Below, piece by piece: positions 51,973-57,787 of a stretch of 57,787 bases of DNA. The translations under genes were made by a program, and so were the position numbers. The stretch comes from a virus, in the IMG/VR virus record IMGVR_UViG_3300017763_000019, positions 1-57,787 of that record; one strand, given 5' to 3'. The notes below the pieces were generated by a model. The model was given only the letters and a program-made list of their open reading frames with translations, did not search any database and was not told where the DNA came from. The first letter of the stretch is position 1; the number at the start of each line of letters is the position of its first letter.

Positions 51973-52504
51973 CCGGTTAAAAGAGGAATATGGAGAGAAG
52001 TTTGTATATCAAGAGCAAGGGCGTGGTTATTTTGAACACAATGAGATTACCCTAAGCATAAACATACAAAATAGAAAGTGTGGATTAGAATTTAGTTTCT
52101 ACACGATCGATTATCCTGGGAGAGTTCGTGTCAGTGATAAGAATGGTACGAACGAGAACTTCATACCAAATGTCATTTCCAAATTGGAAACTGAGTTGAA
52201 GTTAAGGGAACAAAAAATGATTAGTGAACTCAAGTTAAGTAGGATTAAGGAACTTGAACAAATGTCGATTAAAGCTTATACAAATAAGTTTATCAACTTG
52301 GATGACTATGGGTTCAACGAACACTCGTCCGGTATTAATTTAAGTTTTAATAAGAACACCGTATCGGTTTCAAGACCAAAAGCAAGACCGGGGAGAATGT
52401 TGTTGGATACCAATAAGAAGTTTCGCTGTGTATGTGATATGAAATTTACAAACGAAGAGTATTCAAAATTTTTAAACTTTTTAAAGGAGATGAAAAACGT
52501 ATAA
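51950..52504 (+). CDS. unrecognised 184-residue protein, same layout as upstream neighbour
   Basis: Starts 23 bp before the upstream stop. The N-terminal domain (GYFEHNEITLSINIQNRK), helical middle (SKLETELKLREQKMISEL) and C-terminal beta domain (SGINLSFNKNTVSVSRP) follow the same order as the preceding protein, so they may be distant paralogues. The stop overlaps the next ATG. Confidence 0.72.
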   Translation: MSKQVLIDRLKEEYGEKFVYQEQGRGYFEHNEITLSINIQNRKCGLEFSFYTIDYPGRVRVSDKNGTNENFIPNVISKLETELKLREQKMISELKLSRIKELEQMSIKAYTNKFINLDDYGFNEHSSGINLSFNKNTVSVSRPKARPGRMLLDTNKKFRCVCDMKFTNEEYSKFLNFLKEMKNV

Positions 52505-52755
52505 TGAAAAAGAAAAAATATAATGTAGAAGTGTATACCGACGGATCTGAATTTTGGTATTACAATGGATTAATGCACAGGGAAAATGGACCGGCGGTTA
52601 CTGAAGAAACGGGTGATAATTATTGGTATCTAGAAGGTAAATGTATGACTAAAGAAGATTGGGATGGAACTCTTAATCGGCTTGTGACTGACATGACATT
52701 GAAAGAAGTTGAAGATAAACTTGGATATAAGATTAGAATAGTAGAGGAAGATTAA
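52504..52755 (+). CDS. MORN-like W-Y-x-G-x repeat protein
   Basis: 83 residues. EFWYYNGLMHRENGPAV and YWYLEGKCMTKEDW match the WYLNGKxHREDGPA repeats common in small phage proteins. Two repeats are visible. The function of the family is unknown. Confidence 0.75.
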   Translation: MKKKKYNVEVYTDGSEFWYYNGLMHRENGPAVTEETGDNYWYLEGKCMTKEDWDGTLNRLVTDMTLKEVEDKLGYKIRIVEED

Positions 52756-52756
52756 A

Positions 52757-53101
52757 ATGCAAGAAAAATTAATTATACATTGTGATGAATACAACTGGAC
52801 ACTGACGGCACAAAGGGTGGTGAGTAAAAAAGGTTCGAAGAATATGGGTGGAACATATGAACATACAATAGGATTCTTTTCTACACTAGCTACTTTAGCA
52901 AAGTATGCAAACGAACGACAACTACGAGTACATGGTTTGAAAGATTACGAAGAGGCACGAGACGAACTTCAACGTGTCTTGGATGATACTATTGCAAAAT
53001 TAAATGTACATGAGTGTGGTAGTAATGTAAAAGCTTGTATTAACGCGGATACCAATTCAACTCTTACTAAACAGAAACGTGGACGTAAGAAAACTGAATA
53101 G
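52757..53101 (+). CDS. unrecognised 114-residue protein
   Basis: One base after the previous stop. It contains YEHTIGFFSTLATLAKYANE and a basic C-terminal tail (KQKRGRKKTE) that could bind nucleic acid. The EHTIGFFSTLATLAKYA style is common in small phage proteins. No function is known. Confidence 0.7.
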   Translation: MQEKLIIHCDEYNWTLTAQRVVSKKGSKNMGGTYEHTIGFFSTLATLAKYANERQLRVHGLKDYEEARDELQRVLDDTIAKLNVHECGSNVKACINADTNSTLTKQKRGRKKTE

Positions 53102-53108
53102 ACCAACT

Positions 53109-53116
53109 CATAAATA
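53109..53116 (+). promoter_or_regulatory. possible variant late promoter
   Basis: CATAAATA, one mismatch to the octamer, six bases before ATG 53122. If used, the transcript would start at or after the ATG, so it is weak evidence. Confidence 0.25.
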
Positions 53117-53121
53117 CCTAT

Positions 53122-53448
53122 ATGAAAGATTTGTATATTAAACGTAAACTATCCTTTTGTTCAAGAGATGGATTTGTATCACCAGGATGTCTATCTGATG
53201 TGCCGTTAGGAATGAGATATACTTTTGTTTTATATGAAAGAAATACCACACCGAAACATTTATCGGGTGGTGTTTTTGAGGTTTATGAAATTGAAAGATA
53301 TGATAAGTTGATAGAGGGTATATGTAACAGTACCACCAATGCCATACTATCATCTAGACATAGTGAAAATTTTATTAGAAAATTGTGTGAGTATAAATTA
53401 CATTATAAGAGACGAATAGAAATATATTACGAAGAAGATTATATCTAA
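53122..53448 (+). CDS. small paralogue 1 of a three-gene family
   Basis: 108 residues. The C-terminal half reads LIEGICNSTTNAILSSRHSE, then NFIRKLCEYKLHYKRRIEI. It aligns with the following two proteins (ICNS..AxL.., N-D-F-M-R-R-L-C). There is no clear ribosome site before ATG 53122, so the start is uncertain. Function unknown. Confidence 0.62.
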   Translation: MKDLYIKRKLSFCSRDGFVSPGCLSDVPLGMRYTFVLYERNTTPKHLSGGVFEVYEIERYDKLIEGICNSTTNAILSSRHSENFIRKLCEYKLHYKRRIEIYYEEDYI

Positions 53449-53516
53449 GGAGAACTAACAAAGAATACCTGTAAAAATTGGTGGTGATTTATCAATTCAA
53501 TTTAGGAGAACTTAAC

Positions 53517-53873
53517 ATGAGTCTTGTTATTATAAAGAAATATTTAAACGCTGAAGGACATATAGATTGTCTATACGAACTTCAAAATGATAATGGAATA
53601 GGTAATAAAAAAATAAACATCATTGAGAAAAGTGATGTACAAATCATTAGGGAGATATGTAATAGTGCTGTATGTGCGTTATTATATAAACATCACTCAA
53701 ATGATTTTATGAGAAGATTGTGTAATGTTAGAATGAACCAAAGAGAAAATTTGGAAATACTTACTGAGGATTTTGTTTATAGTAATCTAGATGATGCCTC
53801 TGGAACAGTAAAGGAAATAGAAATTGACGATGCTATTAACATCAAAAGACAGTTGATGTTAATGTTAGTGTAA
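53517..53873 (+). CDS. small paralogue 2 of a three-gene family
   Basis: 118 residues from ATG 53517 (TAGGAG ribosome site), preferred over ATG 53478. It has IIREICNSAVCALLYKHHSN then DFMRRLCNVRMNQRENLEI, very close to the upstream paralogue. Confidence 0.7.
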   Translation: MSLVIIKKYLNAEGHIDCLYELQNDNGIGNKKINIIEKSDVQIIREICNSAVCALLYKHHSNDFMRRLCNVRMNQRENLEILTEDFVYSNLDDASGTVKEIEIDDAINIKRQLMLMLV

Positions 53874-53883
53874 AGAGAATGGT

Positions 53884-54159
53884 ATGAAATTAATTGAAGT
53901 GAATGGAACAACGAACTATTATTTGGAACTGTACCAACATAATTATATGCAGGACAGTTTGTATGGTATGGTCAAGGAACGAGGGGTTACTGTTATGACT
54001 GTCCAGTTTAAACTTAGACAATATCCATTGATAGTAGAAATATGTAGAGGAAAAGATAGAAAACTTTTAATGGGGATCTATAAAAATGATAGTATTAAGA
54101 GTTTGTGTAAACTTAGAATACGCAATAAGAAGCCTATTAAAATGGTTAATTATACTTAG
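53884..54159 (+). CDS. small paralogue 3 of a three-gene family
   Basis: 91 residues. IVEICRGKDRKLLMGIYKND then SIKSLCKLRIRNKKPIKMV aligns with the other two copies but is shorter and more basic. Function unknown. Confidence 0.68.
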   Translation: MKLIEVNGTTNYYLELYQHNYMQDSLYGMVKERGVTVMTVQFKLRQYPLIVEICRGKDRKLLMGIYKNDSIKSLCKLRIRNKKPIKMVNYT

Positions 54160-54161
54160 AT

Positions 54162-54169
54162 TATAAATA
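54162..54169 (+). promoter_or_regulatory. T4-type late promoter of the tagged small-gene cluster
   Basis: Exact TATAAATA 21 bp before ATG 54190, followed by GGAGG. Confidence 0.77.
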
Positions 54170-54189
54170 CTTAAAACGGAGGATATGTA

Positions 54190-54450
54190 ATGAGATTTAC
54201 AGATTTTATATCAAAGGACAAAGTAATTTCAGAATCGGGTTTTGATAATAGATTTGAATATATTTCAAACACATTTCAAACCGCGATTGAAAGTATGATG
54301 GATGAACAAGAATTTGTGGGTAAAGCAAACACTAAACAAATACAAAAGTTAAACACTTTACTCACACAGACTTTTGAGAAATGGGCTCAAGAGTTTGAAA
54401 AAGAACTAAACGATATAGACAGACAAGAGTCTGACGAAGGAGAAAAATAG
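54190..54450 (+). CDS. small protein with targeting-like N-terminus (head-core candidate)
   Basis: 86 residues: MRFTDFISKDKVISESGF, then a charged helix. I-x-E at VISES is a possible prohead-protease cut. It is late-promoted and followed 1 bp later by another such gene. No database family is recognised. Confidence 0.68.
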   Translation: MRFTDFISKDKVISESGFDNRFEYISNTFQTAIESMMDEQEFVGKANTKQIQKLNTLLTQTFEKWAQEFEKELNDIDRQESDEGEK

Positions 54451-54451
54451 T

Positions 54452-54736
54452 ATGAGTACTAAATTTAAACAGTATGTAACAGAAGCTGAAGCTACTGGAA
54501 GAATCACATCACAGGTAGTAAAAGTAACAGAAGAATTTGTTGCTAAAGTAGAATCACTCACAAAAGAATCCGAGGACATTTATAGACCAGGTGGAGATGA
54601 AGCTACTTCTTATCGTGATAAGTACACAGCTGTTCGTGACCAATTGGTTTTGGTACAGAAAGCTTGTGAACGTCTTATTAATGTTGCAGAAGACGCAGAT
54701 CGTGTCCTTGATACAGCAAAGACACAACAAGCATAA
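54452..54736 (+). CDS. small helical protein with targeting-like N-terminus
   Basis: 94 residues: MSTKFKQYVTEAEATG, then two long charged helices. V-x-E at YVTEA is a possible prohead-protease site. One base after the upstream stop and overlapping the next start (TAATG). Confidence 0.7.
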   Translation: MSTKFKQYVTEAEATGRITSQVVKVTEEFVAKVESLTKESEDIYRPGGDEATSYRDKYTAVRDQLVLVQKACERLINVAEDADRVLDTAKTQQA

Positions 54737-54996
54737 TGAGTCTAAGAAGATTTATAAGAGAGGCGAATGGTGAGGTTATAGAACCTCTACCTGTTGTTGA
54801 AGCTACTCCACTCGATGTTAAGTTGGGTGATATAGAGGAACACTTCGAAAACTACACAGGTGCCATTGCCGATTTTATAATGACCCTCAAAGAAAATGGA
54901 TTGAAGAGTGATGATGAGTTTAAAGATTCCATTGATCAGTTGATGGAAGTACATGAAGAACTTAAAAATAATTTGTGGAAACATAATAAAGAATAG
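54736..54996 (+). CDS. small helical protein with targeting-like N-terminus
   Basis: 86 residues: MSLRRFIREANGEV, then proline-containing linker and acidic helices (DIEEHFENYTGAIADFIM). The tag has I-x-E (FIREA). Coupled to the previous gene by a TAATG overlap. Confidence 0.7.
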   Translation: MSLRRFIREANGEVIEPLPVVEATPLDVKLGDIEEHFENYTGAIADFIMTLKENGLKSDDEFKDSIDQLMEVHEELKNNLWKHNKE

Positions 54997-55014
54997 CTCT
55001 TACTATTAAACTAA

Positions 55015-55022
55015 TATAAATA
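55015..55022 (+). promoter_or_regulatory. T4-type late promoter before the gene at 55055
   Basis: Exact TATAAATA 33 bp before ATG 55055; the leader has AAAAGGAG. Confidence 0.77.
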
Positions 55023-55054
55023 CTATGAAGAAAGTATTTAAAAGGAGAAAAATA

Positions 55055-55495
55055 ATGTCTGATTATAGAGAGTTAATTAATGAAGCGATTAAATTGGGCT
55101 CACGAAGACTTGTAGAAGAAGAGGAAGAAACAGCACCAATTGAAAACTTAGAAGATGGAACTTCGTCGGATGTTATTGGTGTTTCAAAACAACTAACAGA
55201 TGCATTTGACAACTACCTCGATCTACTGGCAAGTTCAATTTCCGATTTGGAAGATGTTGCGGCTAATGATCCAGAAGGAATGGAATATATTATTGACCTA
55301 ACAACTAAAGGTCAAAAAATGGAAACAGCGTTTTCAAGATTAAAAGAAGTTCTACTTAAAGCACCTAAAAAACTTGGTGGACCAGTAGACGACCCTTCAA
55401 CAGAAGTTGCACCGGTACCTGTTGAAACCGAACCCGAACCTGAAACTGTAAGAAGTGATGGATTTGGATCAGTAGAGGATGTAGAAGAAATCTAA
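55055..55495 (+). CDS. acidic prohead-core-like protein with targeting-like N-terminus
   Basis: 146 residues from ATG 55055 (strong AAAGGAG); the ATG at 55025 would add a basic stretch and lies too close to the promoter. MSDYRELINEAIKLGSRRLV is the clearest capsid-targeting-like tag in the window and shares DYRELINEA with the protein at 1892. The body is helical; the C-terminus is Pro/Glu-rich (VPVETEPEPETV). Acidic scaffolding or internal head protein is likely. Confidence 0.75.
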   Translation: MSDYRELINEAIKLGSRRLVEEEEETAPIENLEDGTSSDVIGVSKQLTDAFDNYLDLLASSISDLEDVAANDPEGMEYIIDLTTKGQKMETAFSRLKEVLLKAPKKLGGPVDDPSTEVAPVPVETEPEPETVRSDGFGSVEDVEEI

Positions 55496-55510
55496 AAAAA
55501 GGAGTCGACG

Positions 55511-55750
55511 ATGGCTAGGAAAACAAAGGCGGATAATGATGATCTTGTGGAGAACTTCATTGCTGTTGTAAAGTCATCCATCATATTACAACTTGGTATA
55601 TTGATTTTTTTTACGGCTATTTCATTTGTGATCGTTGTGGGTGGTGGTATCAAAGTGATGGGTTTTAATATTATTGAATCGGAAGTGTCCGATGAAGTGT
55701 ATAAAGACCACGATGAAAATGATAAATTGGATATTTTAGAAATGAAATAA
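55511..55750 (+). CDS. single-pass membrane protein
   Basis: 79 residues with a polar N-terminus, one transmembrane helix at about 23-47 (SIILQLGILIFFTAISFVIV) and an acidic cytoplasm- or periplasm-facing tail. AAAGGAG ribosome site, cotranscribed with the preceding gene. Function unknown. Confidence 0.72.
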   Translation: MARKTKADNDDLVENFIAVVKSSIILQLGILIFFTAISFVIVVGGGIKVMGFNIIESEVSDEVYKDHDENDKLDILEMK

Positions 55751-55772
55751 TATTATGAAATAACAGAACTAC

Positions 55773-55804
55773 AAACGACTACTTGAAAGAGTAGTCGTTT
55801 TTTT
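55773..55804 (+). terminator. Rho-independent terminator
   Basis: AAACGACTACT pairs with AGTAGTCGTTT (11 bp, loop TGAAAG), followed by a T-run. It ends the late cluster. Confidence 0.92.
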
Positions 55805-55834
55805 GTATGTCCATAGATAATCCACAATATATCC

Positions 55835-55863
55835 TTGACAAGACAGTAGAATGATACTATATT
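55835..55863 (+). promoter_or_regulatory. sigma70-like promoter of the terminal small-gene operon
   Basis: TTGACA at 55835-55840, 17 bp, TATATT at 55858-55863, immediately after a terminator and 34 bp before ATG 55898. Confidence 0.82.
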
Positions 55864-55897
55864 TATTATATAATAAAACACAACAGAAAGATATGTT

Positions 55898-56041
55898 ATG
55901 AATTGGAAACACTCAATGATACTCTACGGACTGCTTATTATCCCAAATATATTACCTGCTATTGGTGGTAATATAATTAGTATAGCTGCAATAGTTTTTA
56001 TCACTACACTAGCCGTTAAAACTTACTACGAGTTTCGTTAG
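55898..56041 (+). CDS. small membrane protein, 47 residues
   Basis: Two hydrophobic segments (SMILYGLLIIPNILPAIGG and ISIAAIVFITTLAV) separated by a Gly turn. First gene after an early promoter. Function unknown. Confidence 0.6.
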   Translation: MNWKHSMILYGLLIIPNILPAIGGNIISIAAIVFITTLAVKTYYEFR

Positions 56042-56050
56042 GAGAACAAT

Positions 56051-56197
56051 ATGAATAAATCAAAGAAAACTGAAACAGATCATGAGTTCTTATCTAGAAG
56101 TAAGTCGTACATGAAAGAACCGGTCCCTCGTGACAACAGAGACGATTATCTGGACATGATGTATAAGCGACAACAAATAATTGACGATGCGAGGTAA
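56051..56197 (+). CDS. small charged protein, 48 residues
   Basis: MNKSKKTETDHEFLSRSKSY and onward; strongly hydrophilic with no recognised motif. A TAGGAG ribosome site sits 5 bp upstream. Confidence 0.58.
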   Translation: MNKSKKTETDHEFLSRSKSYMKEPVPRDNRDDYLDMMYKRQQIIDDAR

Positions 56198-56202
56198 ATT
56201 GA

Positions 56203-56727
56203 ATGAAAAAACAATTTGATGGTGTTGATGAATGGTCAGAGTCAATAAAACAATTTGATAGTGTTGATGAATGGTTAGAGTCAATGGAAGTGAAACAAAC
56301 TTGGTTTGAAACATATATCGAAATTCCCTTTTATCATATGGTAATCAATCCTTTTCGTGATACTTACTATAACCTAAAACATTTACCAGGTAACCTAAAA
56401 AGATGGTTACCGTTTATATGGACATACCGTACATGGGATTCGTTTTATACTTTAAAGGCATTGAGAATTTCTCTTGAGGGTCAGTACGAACAGTTTGAAT
56501 ATGCAAAGACGCGTGGCTGGTGTTCTGTTGATATTGATTCACGGATGAAAGACATTAAGATTTGTATTAATTTAATTAAACGGATTGAGAAAGATAATTA
56601 TTGTTTAGAGGAATACAAAGTGTTTACAAACAAGACATCTAAATATAAACGTATGCATCAACAAGAAAAAAATGATGTTGAATACTTAATGAATAAACTT
56701 AAAGATATAAAGTGTTGGTGGGATTAA
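56203..56727 (+). CDS. phage protein of unknown function with N-terminal duplication
   Basis: 174 residues. KQFDGVDEWSESI is followed directly by KQFDSVDEWLESM, a 13-residue tandem duplication. The central part (FRDTYYNLKHLPGNLKRWLP then FIWTYRTWDSFYTLKAL) resembles a widespread family of uncharacterised phage proteins with a W-P-x-I-W-x-D/T-R-x-W-D signature. Function unknown; predicted early. Confidence 0.76.
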   Translation: MKKQFDGVDEWSESIKQFDSVDEWLESMEVKQTWFETYIEIPFYHMVINPFRDTYYNLKHLPGNLKRWLPFIWTYRTWDSFYTLKALRISLEGQYEQFEYAKTRGWCSVDIDSRMKDIKICINLIKRIEKDNYCLEEYKVFTNKTSKYKRMHQQEKNDVEYLMNKLKDIKCWWD

Positions 56728-56961
56728 ATGGAATTTGATAATGATGGAAATTTGATCACTAGTAGACAATCATGTAGAGGATCTGATAATGAATGGGTAT
56801 CTTATATATCAGCTCGTGATGTAAAACTTGTAATAGATAACCATGAAAAGGGATTACCTACAAGTCAAGGTTTATCACCCGCACAAGAATTAACTAGAGA
56901 ACAGATTGCAACAATCATAACTAATAAAGAAGATTTCAAAAAAATGAGAGAATATAAATGA
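56728..56961 (+). CDS. unrecognised 77-residue protein
   Basis: Starts directly after the previous stop and overlaps the next ATG. Hydrophilic with a helical end; no motif recognised. Confidence 0.65.
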   Translation: MEFDNDGNLITSRQSCRGSDNEWVSYISARDVKLVIDNHEKGLPTSQGLSPAQELTREQIATIITNKEDFKKMREYK

Positions 56962-57182
56962 GTACAACATTTGCAGTTAAAGTACCCTCTCGATATGATG
57001 AAGGAGAATTTGAAGAAATTGAAGTAGCCTTTAGAAGTGCATATGTAAGATGGGAAAATCCATTAGCACAACTATTACCTGATGATTTAGAGGTTATACC
57101 GTTAGACAATTCAGCACAAGGTATTTACACTATTGGAGATATACGAAAAGCTGTCAATGATAATAATTTGGGTATACGTTGA
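56958..57182 (+). CDS. unrecognised 74-residue protein
   Basis: ATGA overlap with the upstream gene. Contains FEEIEVAFRSAYVRWENPLA. No family recognised. Confidence 0.65.
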   Translation: MSTTFAVKVPSRYDEGEFEEIEVAFRSAYVRWENPLAQLLPDDLEVIPLDNSAQGIYTIGDIRKAVNDNNLGIR

Positions 57183-57190
57183 GGAAACAA

Positions 57191-57367
57191 ATGAGAATAT
57201 CAAGTATAATGATTGTAACGCCTAACGACCTAAAAAAAGAGTCAATAGCTGTAAAGCTAAAGGATATAGAAATTAATGATTTGCAAGACGATGTGTTTAG
57301 GGCTTGCTTGCCTTATGAATATGTGCTTTATATATCCAAACAAGGTGAAAATTTGTTAAAAGGATGA
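57191..57367 (+). CDS. unrecognised 58-residue protein
   Basis: ATG 57191 follows GAGGAAAC; an upstream in-frame TTG at 57179 is less likely. Contains MIVTPNDLKKESIAVKLKD. Overlaps the following start. Confidence 0.6.
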   Translation: MRISSIMIVTPNDLKKESIAVKLKDIEINDLQDDVFRACLPYEYVLYISKQGENLLKG

Positions 57368-57447
57368 AGAAAGTAGATAATTACAAATTTAATATTGGTG
57401 ATAAGGTTAAGATATTAACTGCCACCTACCTAGTAAATGCCACATAA
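57364..57447 (+). CDS. 27-residue ORF with SH3/KOW-like start
   Basis: ATG 57364 overlaps the previous stop and is preceded by AAAGGATG. It reads KFNIGDKVKILTATYL, the usual beginning of a small SH3/KOW-type phage protein, then ends at TAA 57445. It may be the 5' part of a gene split by a frameshift from the ORF at 57437. Confidence 0.45.
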   Translation: MKKVDNYKFNIGDKVKILTATYLVNAT

Positions 57448-57658
57448 CGGTTTGGCTAAAATTATGTTTATGAACGAAGTGAATAAATTAAATTTAGGTA
57501 GTGTTAGCAATAGTTCTAAGCACCCTAAATGTAAAGGATATAAATATTGGACTGATTGTGGTTATGAGTTTGATTGCGGTTATGAAACAACAATAGATTG
57601 TGACCAATGTAAATATGGTGGTGGTAGAAAAGACCCTGAAGCAAAATGTAATCAATAA
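57437..57658 (+). CDS. cysteine-rich small protein
   Basis: 73 residues with at least eight cysteines in the second half (CKGYKYWTDCGYEFDCGYE, then IDCDQCKYGGGRKDPEAKC), likely a zinc-binding module. ATG 57437 has no ribosome site and overlaps the 57364 ORF in the +1 frame, so it may represent the 3' part of a disrupted or frameshifted gene. ATG 57464 and 57470 are other possible starts. Confidence 0.6.
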   Translation: MPHNGLAKIMFMNEVNKLNLGSVSNSSKHPKCKGYKYWTDCGYEFDCGYETTIDCDQCKYGGGRKDPEAKCNQ

Positions 57659-57685
57659 TTATTGCTAACAAAGAAATATAAACCC

Positions 57686-57714
57686 TTGCCATTCTAAGAT
57701 CTAATTACTATATT
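57686..57714 (+). promoter_or_regulatory. sigma70-like promoter at the window end
   Basis: TTGCCA at 57686-57691, 17 bp, TATATT at 57709-57714. The downstream gene lies beyond the window edge. Confidence 0.68.
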
Positions 57715-57787
57715 TGTTATATACAAATGATCAAATCAACCAAAGGAAAGAAAGAATAAAAAACTTGAACCACAAGAAAGAGAAACA

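Overview
This window is a stretch of a large, AT-rich, contractile-tailed phage genome belonging to a divergent branch of the T4 superfamily. Every gene I can support lies on the + strand. The evidence is T4-type synteny (gp15, gp16, gp17, gp18, gp19, gp26/51, tape measure, tube initiator, gp53, gp27, gp5, gp25, gp6) and about 15 intergenic copies of the T4 late promoter octamer TATAAATA placed just upstream of virion genes. A second class of promoters (TTGACA, 17 bp, TATATT or TATTAT) looks like host sigma70 promoters, so the host is probably a proteobacterium-like Gram-negative with low GC. I cannot name it.

Layout. 1-9.7 kb: end of a probable neck gene, sheath completion, small and large terminase (with two extra ORFs between them), sheath, tube, a second tube-like protein, and a zinc-ribbon baseplate chaperone whose 3' end overlaps a +1-frame extension. 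9.7-19.7 kb: tape measure carrying an M15-type peptidase domain, tube initiator, gp53, hub gp27, a spike without a lysozyme domain, three unrecognised proteins, gp25 and gp6. 19.7-31.9 kb: three very large fibre/adhesin genes. Two contain NHL repeats arranged in blocks of exactly six (four blocks in one protein, one in the other); the third carries YadA-like head repeats.

32.0-44.0 kb: a sugar island with seven glycosyltransferase-like proteins, a UDP-sulfoquinovose synthase-like enzyme, a 2-epimerase / 4,6-dehydratase / reductase triad for an amino sugar, a 2OG-Fe(II) oxygenase and an FkbM methyltransferase. It has sigma70-like promoters and no intergenic late promoter, so it is probably expressed on a different schedule from the virion genes. 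44.0-49.0 kb: dUTPase, small proteins, a third tube-like virion protein, two polymerase-beta-type nucleotidyltransferases and a NadM-like adenylyltransferase. 49.0-54.2 kb: small early-type genes (a metallopeptidase-like protein, a YpsA/SLOG-like protein, membrane proteins, paralogous small ORFs). 54.2-55.5 kb: four small genes under late promoters. 55.5-57.8 kb: small membrane and unknown proteins, ending at another early-type promoter.

The most interesting system I see is a shared N-terminal tag (short hydrophobic/aromatic segment ending in [I/L/F/V]-x-E by about residue 15) on at least eight otherwise unrelated proteins. It resembles the T4 capsid-targeting sequence cut by the gp21 protease, and it occurs on a nucleotidyltransferase and the adenylyltransferase. 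These may be enzymes packaged in the head and ejected with the DNA. The modular six-bladed propeller fibres and the sulfosugar/deoxy-amino-sugar island are the other main points of interest.
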